Of a DNA stretch of 50,780 nt, positions 44,044 to 50,780 are shown in pieces (the first letter of the stretch is position 1; each line of letters begins with the position of its first letter). Source of the DNA: Erysipelotrichaceae bacterium (lineage in GTDB: Bacteria; Bacillota_I; Bacilli_A; Erysipelotrichales; Coprobacillaceae); NCBI GenBank assembly GCA_021201655.1, contig JAJQEL010000060.1, positions 5,166 to 55,945 on the forward strand, in the 5' to 3' direction. The position numbers and the translations under genes are program-made. The notes beneath the pieces were generated by a model that did not search any database, was not told the DNA's origin, and saw only the letters and a program-made list of their open reading frames with translations.

Positions 44044-44937
44044 TTAATATTGTTTCTTATAATTAGCCAATGCACCTATAAGATTTGAATCATTAAAATA
44101 TTGACAAGGCACTATTTGTACTCTAGGAATAGGTATAGGCATTCTATCATAAATATCATCTAATGATTTTTGAATATATTCATGTAAAATAGGTTGTTGG
44201 CTAATGCCTCCACCAATGGCAATCTTTTCAGGATCAACTGTTGCTTGGATATTATATAAACCAGTCGCAATATTATCAGTAAATCTCTTTAAAGCTTCTA
44301 ATGCTCTTTCATCACCATTATTGATATATTCAAAAGCTTTAATACCATCAATCTTTTCAGTTTCACCAACAGCTTCACCAACATATTTTGAAAGCATATT
44401 AGCACTACCACTCATACCCCATTTACCATCATAGCCATCAGTTTTAAGTTCCCAATCAGAAGAAACTAAATAACTAAACTCACTCGCAAAACCATGACTT
44501 CCTGTAAATACATTATCACCTACAGTGATGCCACCACCAATACCAGTACCAATAACACATACAGCACCAACATCTGTCCCTTTTAAACTTCCATATGTTA
44601 CTTCACATAAAGCTGCACATTTAGCATCATTTTCAATGGTAAAACGATCAGTAGTAACAGATTTTAACTCAGCTAAAATATCTGTTCCCAAATTATACAT
44701 TAATGCTCCTGGAACTTGAACTTTATGTGTATGTCTATTAATAAGGCCAGGCAAAGACATAGCGATACCATCTACTCTTGATTCATATTGTTGATAGACC
44801 TCAGCAATTGTTTTCTTAAAAGTTTCCAATGAATCCATTGGTGTTGGTACTTTCCCTTTTTCTAACATTTCAAGTTCATCATTCATCACAGCATATTTAA
44901 TAGCTGTTCCACCTACATCAAAAACTAAATATTCCAT
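44044..44937 (-). CDS. ROK-family sugar kinase without the zinc motif
   Basis: A 297-residue cytoplasmic sugar kinase. The ATP loop is FDVGGTAIKYAV. VDGIAMSLPGLI, ENDAKCAALCE (catalytic Asp in the E-N-D segment) and VIGTGIGGGI are typical ROK motifs, and AIGGGISQQP is the second phosphate loop. The zinc-binding GHxxx(9-11)CxCGxxGC motif of most ROK kinases is missing: after TGSHGFASEF there are no cysteines. Substrate specificity (glucose, fructose, ManNAc or glucoside) cannot be read. AAGGTGG precedes the ATG. It lies upstream of the rpiR/EIIC sugar region. Confidence 0.88.
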   Translation of the reverse strand: MEYLVFDVGGTAIKYAVMNDELEMLEKGKVPTPMDSLETFKKTIAEVYQQYESRVDGIAMSLPGLINRHTHKVQVPGALMYNLGTDILAELKSVTTDRFTIENDAKCAALCEVTYGSLKGTDVGAVCVIGTGIGGGITVGDNVFTGSHGFASEFSYLVSSDWELKTDGYDGKWGMSGSANMLSKYVGEAVGETEKIDGIKAFEYINNGDERALEALKRFTDNIATGLYNIQATVDPEKIAIGGGISQQPILHEYIQKSLDDIYDRMPIPIPRVQIVPCQYFNDSNLIGALANYKKQY

Positions 44938-44982
44938 GCTATTTCCACCTTTCTCTTATAATTTTAACACGATTATGAGTAT

Positions 44983-45011
44983 AAAAAAAGATTTCTCCTA
45001 AGAGAAATCTT
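44983..45011 (-). terminator. Terminator of the DUF969-DUF979-pcp operon
   Basis: AAGATTTCTC / GAGAAATCTT, 10-bp perfect stem with a 4-base loop followed by seven T on the minus strand. Confidence 0.88.
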
Positions 45012-45016
45012 AAAAT

Positions 45017-45658
45017 CTAATGAGTTGCTCCACCAGTAACCTTGATGTCTTCATCAGTATCAACAATTGCTTCAATAGCAGCTGTTAATGCTTCAACAAT
45101 GACATCTAGGCTCATGCTAGGCATACCTTTTTTGTCAATAACCTGTTGTGGTAAATATGGAATATGAATGAATCCACTCTTTTTACCAGGATATTTTGTT
45201 TCACAAATGTGTCTTACACCATATGTTACATGGTTACATACAAATGTTCCAGCTGTATTAGATACAGAAGCAGGAATATTATGAGATTGAACTCTAGCAA
45301 CCATAGCTTTAATAGGTAAGTTAACAAAATATGCAGCAGGTCCATCAGCAAATACTGGTTCATCAATAATTTGTTGACCAGCATTATCTGGAATACGGCA
45401 ATCATCTACGTTAATTCCAACTCTTTCAACTGTAATATCAGGACGGCCACCAGCTTGACCAATTGATAAGATGACATCAGGATCATTTTCGGCAATAGCT
45501 GCATCAATAACATCTAATGATTTATGACATACAGTTGGAATTTCTAATTTAATAATTTGTGCACCAGCGATTTCATCTGGTAATTTTTTTACTGATTCAA
45601 TAGCAGGATTGATTTTTTCTCCACCAAATGGATCAAAACCAGTAACTAAGATTTTCAT
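45017..45658 (-). CDS. pcp: Pyroglutamyl-peptidase I
   Basis: Removes N-terminal pyroglutamate from peptides in the cytoplasm (peptidase family C15). At 213 residues it has normal size. The triad is visible: E78 in TVERVG, C141 in SNTAGTFVCNHVTYG and H165 in GFIHIPYLP. The N-terminus KILVTGFDPFGGEKINPA is the family hallmark. AAGAAGG precedes the ATG. It follows DUF979 by 18 bases, as the last gene of a three-gene operon in which the two DUF proteins are probable transporter parts. Confidence 0.96.
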   Translation of the reverse strand: MKILVTGFDPFGGEKINPAIESVKKLPDEIAGAQIIKLEIPTVCHKSLDVIDAAIAENDPDVILSIGQAGGRPDITVERVGINVDDCRIPDNAGQQIIDEPVFADGPAAYFVNLPIKAMVARVQSHNIPASVSNTAGTFVCNHVTYGVRHICETKYPGKKSGFIHIPYLPQQVIDKKGMPSMSLDVIVEALTAAIEAIVDTDEDIKVTGGATH

Positions 45659-45676
45659 TGATTAACCTTCTTTCAA

Positions 45677-46615
45677 TTAAAATGCTAAGAAATACATTAA
45701 GAAAATATGGATAACTAACATAATTAATGCTACAGGAACTTGAGCAAAGATAATTGCATATTTACTCTTAGTTTCCAGCAAGGCAGCTGGCATGATATTG
45801 AAGTTGGCAGCCATTGGAGTCATCAAAGTACCACAATAACCAGCAGTTAAACCTAATGCACCTACAACAACTGGATTAGCTCCTTGAGCAATCAAGAATG
45901 GAATACCAATACCAACAGTAATAACTGAGAATGCGGCAAAACCATTACCCATAATCATAGTGAATACGGCCATAGCGATACAATATACAGCTGTAGCGAC
46001 AAATAAATTATCAGCTGGGATAACAGCACTTACACCTGATGCAATAACATCACCAACACCAGCTGCTGTAAATAATGAACCTAAAGCAGCTAATACTTGT
46101 GGTAAGATACCAGTTACACCAACACTATCCAATAAACGTGTTCCATCTTTAACAGGTGTATCAATTTTAGGTTGGAATAATACAAAGGCAACAATCAATG
46201 CAATAACTGCTGAAACACCAATAGCGTTATTTGAACCTAAACTAGTAAATACAGTTGCTACAATAACTGCAGCTAAAGCTAAAGTAATAGGTGGAATAAA
46301 TGGCTTGTAACCATATTTATCAGCATTCGCACGTGTTTCTTCAGCTGAAGGAACATCATTCTTAGTCATAACGACTTTCTTAGAAGCAGATAATACTGCT
46401 AAACCAACAACACAGGCACCTGTTACCCAAGTAGGAACATAAGGGCCAATAATAAATGTAGCAGCTAAAACAAACCAGAATGCAGCAGTAAATAATCTTT
46501 CTTTACATTCTGTATCTCTTAGAGCTTTAACACCAGTTAAAATAAAGATAATACCAATAATACAGTAAAAGATTTCTGCAACAATGGTACTTAAACTCCA
46601 TGTAATTTCGTACAT
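45677..46615 (-). CDS. DUF979 membrane protein (putative permease subunit)
   Basis: A 312-residue membrane protein with about nine or ten helices. The segments GIIFILTGVKALRD, LGSLFTAAGVGDVIA and MGNGFAAFSVITVGIG (then a TPMAANFNIMPAALLE stretch) are typical of DUF979, which is almost always next to DUF969 and often pcp. The pair is thought to import pyroglutamyl peptides or related solutes; that role is inferred from context, not shown. Its ribosome-binding site GGAGAGGGG lies about 9 bases upstream. Confidence 0.85.
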   Translation of the reverse strand: MYEITWSLSTIVAEIFYCIIGIIFILTGVKALRDTECKERLFTAAFWFVLAATFIIGPYVPTWVTGACVVGLAVLSASKKVVMTKNDVPSAEETRANADKYGYKPFIPPITLALAAVIVATVFTSLGSNNAIGVSAVIALIVAFVLFQPKIDTPVKDGTRLLDSVGVTGILPQVLAALGSLFTAAGVGDVIASGVSAVIPADNLFVATAVYCIAMAVFTMIMGNGFAAFSVITVGIGIPFLIAQGANPVVVGALGLTAGYCGTLMTPMAANFNIMPAALLETKSKYAIIFAQVPVALIMLVIHIFLMYFLAF

Positions 46616-46632
46616 AATCTACAACCCCTCTC

Positions 46633-47307
46633 CTAATTTTTGCCAAAACGTTTTTTCAAAATCTGATCAAATAACAATGCATAAATAACACCAACAATAA
46701 CTGAAATAACTGCAATAGGAATAGATTGTCCAGCAATCTGTAATGCTGTTACATCAAAACCTTGTTCAGTTAATGTAGATACAATCAACAATGTTCCAGA
46801 AGAACCCATGAAACAGTTTTGGGCAAAGAAGTTACCATAGTTTTCTGTACCTGCAGCCATACCTTTAATCTGATCTTCAGTCTTTTCATCAATTTCACCA
46901 TATTGAGCTACAGCAGCTGCTTGAGCCATAGGGTTAATCAATGGACGAATAAATTGAGGATGTCCACCGATACGTAATGAGAATGCAGAACAGATAGTAC
47001 GAACTGTTTGCCAGATTGCCAACAAACGACCAGTTGTTGCACCCTTAATACTTTTAATTAAATCAACGGCTTTATCTTTAAGCCCCATACGCTCACACAA
47101 ACCAATAACAGGTAATGTTAAAACGAATAAAGTTGCAGTACGATTAGTTAAAAATGAATTCCCCAAAGTAGATAATATATCTATAATAGACATACCACCA
47201 ACTAAACCAGTGGCTAACCCTGCAACAACGACTACGGCTAAAGTATCGAACTTTAACACGAAACCTACAATTACAATAACGACACCAATAAGTTTAATAA
47301 TTTCCAT
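46633..47307 (-). CDS. DUF969 membrane protein (putative permease subunit)
   Basis: A 224-residue membrane protein of four to six helices. The diagnostic pattern is LPVIGLCERMGLKDKA, then SLRIGGHPQFIRPLI with NPMAQAAA. It resembles one half of a CitMHS/GntP-like permease fold split with DUF979. ATG 47307 has AAGGAG eight bases upstream; an upstream in-frame ATG has no site. First gene of the operon, with a promoter 30 bases ahead. Confidence 0.85.
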   Translation of the reverse strand: MEIIKLIGVVIVIVGFVLKFDTLAVVVVAGLATGLVGGMSIIDILSTLGNSFLTNRTATLFVLTLPVIGLCERMGLKDKAVDLIKSIKGATTGRLLAIWQTVRTICSAFSLRIGGHPQFIRPLINPMAQAAAVAQYGEIDEKTEDQIKGMAAGTENYGNFFAQNCFMGSSGTLLIVSTLTEQGFDVTALQIAGQSIPIAVISVIVGVIYALLFDQILKKRFGKN

Positions 47308-47337
47308 TGTCCCGTCTCCTTTCATAAATATAAATCG

Positions 47338-47366
47338 AGTATACTATAATCATTTTGAATTTTCAA
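47338..47366 (-). promoter_or_regulatory. Promoter of the DUF969-DUF979-pcp operon
   Basis: TTGAAA, 17-bp spacer, TATACT on the minus strand, about 30 bases before the DUF969 start. Confidence 0.65.
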
Positions 47367-47460
47367 TTAAATTTGGTTATTTAAACAAAAAAATATGGAT
47401 TTTTTTTGGGTTTTCCTAAAACATTTTATCATTAATAATATATTTTTATCATTTTTTGTC

Positions 47461-47493
47461 AAAAAGCAAACGAGAATGCTTGCCATCCTCGTT
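47461..47493 (-). terminator. Terminator of the M29-type peptidase gene
   Basis: AACGAGGATG / CATTCTCGTT (one G-U pair) with a GCAAG loop and a T-rich tail on the minus strand. Confidence 0.75.
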
Positions 47494-48493
47494 AAAATAA
47501 ATGAAATCTTTCATGAGTATCAGCTTTTATACCTTTTGCTACACCCTTTTTCATAATAACTTTATCACCAACAGTAATGGTTGGATTATGTGTCACTAGA
47601 TCAAAATGCCCTGCTGCATTATGACTGCCACCAAGAGCCAAATTTCTACCAAAACCGATATGGAATGTGCCATAAGTTGATTCATCTTCAATATAACTTC
47701 TACCTGCACATTCTGAGACTTTATTTAATCCAATACCAAATTCAGCAGCACAATACATTTCTAAATCATTAAAGGATTCCATATATTCTTTTAGTTTTCT
47801 ACCATCAGGCGTATCTTCAATTTCACTAATATAGCCATTTTCAATTATTATCTTTAATGGTTTTTCTACTAATCCAATATATCCCATAGAGCCATCTAAT
47901 ATAAGAGTACCATTTGTTTTATATTCAATTGGTGAAATATAAACTTCAAAACTTGCTGAAGAACATTTACCAGGCTGCCATACAGAACCATGGAAAATAC
48001 CTGGGAATCGATCTGTTATATTAAAATACAAATCTGTTCCCAATTCTGTTGTCACATGAATACGATTACATTCTCTTAGTTGCCAAAGCATTGGCATACC
48101 GATACGGCTAGCCTCAGCTGGTGACATTTTCAAAAATTCCTGTTCTAATAAAGAGCGTCCATCATTCGTAGACATAGGCATTGATAAAAATTGGGCACCT
48201 CTAGACAATGCATAATAAACAGCATCTGTAGTTATAAATGAATAGTTTGTTGCTCCTACAATAGCATCAGCTTCTGCCATATCATATCTTAGAGCTTCTA
48301 TTGTTGATGCTCCTTGAATTTCATCGGATTTTAATTCGACTATTTTATACTTAGCACCTACTTTCTTAGTTGCTTCTTCAAAAGCTTTTGCTTCTCTTCT
48401 TTTCGTCTCATCCGTTATAAAAAATAAATAATTGCCTTCTACAGCATGCAACCAATCCTCTACGACGATTCTTGCACCTTCTTCAATTTTCAT
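47492..48493 (-). CDS. M29-type aminopeptidase-like metalloenzyme
   Basis: A 333-residue protein of the family that includes M29 aminopeptidases (AmpS/PepS) and the NicX-type ring-cleaving dioxygenases. The C-terminal half has the expected metal region: YCAAEFGIGLNK, STYGTFHIGFGRN, the GGSHNAAGHFDLV stretch and a late D/E pair. The length is shorter than PepS (about 410), nearer to other branches, so peptidase activity is likely but not certain. ATG 48493 has GGGAGG upstream. Its position just upstream of pcp genes suggests peptide use, though it has its own terminator. Confidence 0.75.
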   Translation of the reverse strand: MKIEEGARIVVEDWLHAVEGNYLFFITDETKRREAKAFEEATKKVGAKYKIVELKSDEIQGASTIEALRYDMAEADAIVGATNYSFITTDAVYYALSRGAQFLSMPMSTNDGRSLLEQEFLKMSPAEASRIGMPMLWQLRECNRIHVTTELGTDLYFNITDRFPGIFHGSVWQPGKCSSASFEVYISPIEYKTNGTLILDGSMGYIGLVEKPLKIIIENGYISEIEDTPDGRKLKEYMESFNDLEMYCAAEFGIGLNKVSECAGRSYIEDESTYGTFHIGFGRNLALGGSHNAAGHFDLVTHNPTITVGDKVIMKKGVAKGIKADTHERFHLF

Positions 48494-48593
48494 ATGAACC
48501 TCCCTAAAACGCATTTATATTATTATTATATCTTTGTCAAAAATAAAATACAAGTTCAATAAGTCTATGTTATAATCATTTTGAGGTGATTAT

Positions 48594-49661
48594 ATGCATA
48601 TTAAAGTAATATTAGATATATCAGAAACATTTTATATAAATGGTAAGATTAATTTTATTGATTTAAATGATGGTACCCATCAGTGGATTATGAATAATCA
48701 ATATGATATTCATCTTGATAAAGGTTATATAATCAAACAAGAAACTTTAGATGATATATTAAATATTTATACAATAAATCATACAAATAATCCCACTATC
48801 TATTTTAAAGGTTTTCTAAACGTACCTAATAACACATCACAAACTAAAAAAGAACATTATTTAGAAGCACATGTTCAATCAGGTATTTTACCATTGTTAT
48901 ATCCTTTTATGAGATTTGATATCGATATTGAATTAACATTACCTCAAGGATATAATGCTGTTGGATTTAAAAAGATAAGCAAAACATTTTATCATAATGC
49001 TAAAGATACTGTTGATGTTGTATTTATTGTATATCGCCAAGAAGATCTGTATATTTGTCAAAATGATTATGTCACCATCTATGCTCAACCGTACCAAGAT
49101 TATGATAATCTAAAAATGATGGCTGAAATTGCCAAAGAAATTTATATTAACTATGAACATTATTTTGGTAAATTAGAAGATAAACATTTCCATATAGTAT
49201 TAAATCCACGCTTTGATAATGGTGGATATACTTGAAGAGGTATAGTTTGTCTTGTTGATCGTATTGAAGGATTGGATTTAGATACCTATCAACACCTTGC
49301 TCATGAGATATCACATTTATGGTGGTATAATAGTGATGTGAATGTAGAAAATGATTGGATGAATGAAAGTTTTGCACAATATAGTTCATTAATGCTGGTT
49401 AGAAAACAATATGGATTAAAAGCTTATGATAGTTTTATAAACCAGTGGAAAGAATTATCAAAAGATTTATCTTCACTATCAAAACTTAATGAAAATACTA
49501 CTAACAAATTTAATATATGTTACTATAAAGGGCCTTATTTGTTATATTTATTGAATAAAGAAATAGGTGAAGAAAGTATGTTAGAATTACTTAAAAATAC
49601 ATTCCAATCACATATTTCTACATCTAAACAGTTTATAAAATATTACGAGGAGAATGAATGA
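48594..49661 (+). pseudogene. M1-like zinc peptidase split by an in-frame TGA
   Basis: Reading from ATG 48594 (GAGGTGAT upstream) the protein is open for 213 residues to a TGA at 49233-49235. It then continues in the same frame for 142 residues to TGA at 49661. The second part holds the zinc site HEISHLWW and WMNESFAQYSSLM, the HExxH...E of gluzincins. The first part is the N-terminal beta domain ending FDNGGYT. Read through, it makes one 355-residue protein. No good start for the second half is visible, so this is a nonsense-disrupted gene. Its end overlaps the next gene. Confidence 0.75.
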
Positions 49662-50644
49662 TGAAAATTTATGCATATGAAGTCAGAAAAGATGAAATTG
49701 AATATTTTAAGAAGTTACAAGATGAGTTCCAAATTGAAATTGTTTTAAATAATTCTATTTTAACAGTTAACGAAATCATTAAAATTGATGATTGTCTAGG
49801 TATTACGACCTTAGGGCAATCACATATTAATGATGAATTGTTAAGAGCACTTAATGATAGAAACATACATTATTTATCAACAAGAACTATAGGATATAAT
49901 CATGTAGATTTGGATTCCGCAAAAAAATATAACATTCACATTTGCCGAGCTGATTATGCACCAAATGGGGTAGCAGATTATACGGTAATGTTAATGTTAT
50001 TAGTACTTCGAAATTATAAACCAGCTTTGTGGCGTGGTCAGGTTAATGATTTTTCATTAGATGGATTACGTGGTAAGGAATTAAGAAATTTATGTGTTGG
50101 TATTATTGGTACAGGTAGAATTGGAGCAACTGTTATTAAGAATTTATCAGGTTTTGGATGTAAAATTTTAGCTTATGATCCTTATCAAAATAAGAGCATC
50201 TTAGATTTGGTAACATATACAGATATAGAAGCAATTTATAAAGAGTGTGATATTATTTCTTTGCATACACCTCTTACTAAAGATAACTATCATATGATCA
50301 ATGAAGAAAGTATTAATAAAATGAAGGATGGTGTTATTCTTATTAATTGTGCTAGAGGAGAGCTAATGAATATTAATGATCTTATTGATGGTATTGAATC
50401 ACGTAAGATTGGAGGATTAGGTTTAGATACGATTGAAAATGAAGAGGTTATTATTCATTTGGATCGTCGTACTGATATTTTTAATAATCGAGATATTGCG
50501 TATTTAAAGCAATTTCCTAATGTTGTATATAGCCAACATATGGCTTTTTATACTGACGAAGCTGTTTATAGTATGGTAAGATGTGGCATTGAAGGAATAC
50601 TTGAAATGGCAAAAACAAATACTTATCGTACAAAAATAGGATAA
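49658..50644 (+). CDS. D-2-hydroxyacid dehydrogenase (VanH/D-lactate dehydrogenase-like)
   Basis: A 328-residue NAD-dependent reductase of 2-oxoacids. YLSTRTIGYNHVD, the nucleotide loop VGIIGTGRIGATVI, and the catalytic Arg (NCARGEL), Glu (DTIENEE) and His (SQHMAFYT) match D-lactate dehydrogenase/VanH rather than phosphoglycerate dehydrogenase. In vancomycin operons VanH makes D-lactate, but there are no vanA/vanX genes here, so ordinary fermentative or hydroxyisocaproate-type use is likelier. Two ATGs (49658, 49661) fit GAGGAG; the first overlaps the preceding stop. Confidence 0.88.
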   Translation: MMKIYAYEVRKDEIEYFKKLQDEFQIEIVLNNSILTVNEIIKIDDCLGITTLGQSHINDELLRALNDRNIHYLSTRTIGYNHVDLDSAKKYNIHICRADYAPNGVADYTVMLMLLVLRNYKPALWRGQVNDFSLDGLRGKELRNLCVGIIGTGRIGATVIKNLSGFGCKILAYDPYQNKSILDLVTYTDIEAIYKECDIISLHTPLTKDNYHMINEESINKMKDGVILINCARGELMNINDLIDGIESRKIGGLGLDTIENEEVIIHLDRRTDIFNNRDIAYLKQFPNVVYSQHMAFYTDEAVYSMVRCGIEGILEMAKTNTYRTKIG

Positions 50645-50666
50645 GCCAATTGCTTATCCTTTATTT
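50638..50666 (+). terminator. Terminator after the D-2-hydroxyacid dehydrogenase gene
   Basis: AGGATAAGC / GCTTATCCT, 9-bp perfect stem with a 5-base loop followed by TTATTTT. Confidence 0.85.
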
Positions 50667-50730
50667 TCCACTAAATACTGGAAAATGTGTCAATTGCTTA
50701 GATTTGAAGAATAATAATGCTTATTTAAGC

Positions 50731-50758
50731 ATAAAAAAAGATACCCGAAGGGGTATCA
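50731..50758 (-). terminator. Terminator of an unseen minus-strand gene beyond the right edge
   Basis: Minus-strand stem GATACCC / GGGTATC (CTTC loop) followed by seven T. The bases to its right are GC-rich (GGCGGCCTGC) compared with the rest, perhaps the 3' end of a structured RNA gene. I cannot identify it. Confidence 0.7.
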
Positions 50759-50780
50759 GGGAACTGGCGGCCTGCTATTT

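Noticed and set aside
49233-49235. TGA in the M1-like peptidase read as selenocysteine or tryptophan.
   Set aside because: No SECIS-like hairpin is evident just downstream. TGA is used as a normal stop in several intact genes of the window. A nonsense mutation is the simpler explanation.

Overview
The window is AT-rich, densely coded DNA from a low-GC Gram-positive bacterium. Strong AGGAGG ribosome-binding sites, a tryptophan T-box, CIRCE/HrcA-type heat-shock sites, PTS components with RpiR regulators, a VanZ-like protein and TAA/TAG/TGA all used as stops point to Firmicutes. The gene mix suggests an anaerobic, gut-type lineage, and my best guess is the Erysipelotrichia/Coprobacillus group: a true glutaminyl-tRNA synthetase, desulfoferrodoxin plus rubrerythrin, many HAD phosphatases. 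This placement is inference. I recognise no rRNA, tRNA, CRISPR array, prophage or intact insertion sequence.

Left part (1-18.3 kb): glnS, ispF, a VanZ-like membrane protein, an orphan PTS EIIB facing an RpiR regulator, two Cof-type HAD phosphatases, pyrG with a CTP-sensing attenuator leader, a VanRS-like two-component system followed by a 46-residue ORF, an oxygen-defence block (DUF134-NifX fusion, double-rubredoxin rubrerythrin, desulfoferrodoxin), an LD-carboxypeptidase/HAD pair, an acetyltransferase, an XRE regulator next to the relic of a second one, a small EamA transporter, an esterase, and a RelB-type antitoxin whose toxin is reduced to 26 codons. A NimA-like flavin-binding protein ends this part.

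Middle (18.3-39.7 kb): a complete trpE-GD-C-F-B-A operon behind a promoter and a T-box with a UGG specifier. trpG and trpD are one reading frame, but a perfect ribosome-binding site remains at the junction. A slightly short metK follows, in tandem with a radical SAM enzyme. Next come a solitary two-domain adenine methyltransferase resembling M.FokI, a MerR regulator with a 19-bp-spacer target promoter in front of an amine-dehydrogenase-like gene, and a MATE/HAD/GH32/unknown operon. A GntR-ABC operon with an unusual five-decamer operator and a frameshifted permease, and two CIRCE-controlled Hsp20 paralogues, complete this part.

Right part (39.7-50.8 kb): a NIF3-like protein, an MBL hydrolase, an orphan PTS EIIC with an RpiR-type operator and a cre-like site, its autoregulated RpiR regulator, a ROK kinase, the DUF969-DUF979-pcp operon for pyroglutamyl-peptide use, an M29-type peptidase, an M1-like peptidase split by an in-frame TGA, and a VanH/D-lactate-dehydrogenase-like enzyme.

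Several loci show recent decay (XRE relic, truncated toxin, frameshifted ABC permease, nonsense-split peptidase). The most informative non-coding structures are the pyrG leader, the trp T-box, the GntR operator, the MerR promoter and the RpiR palindrome.
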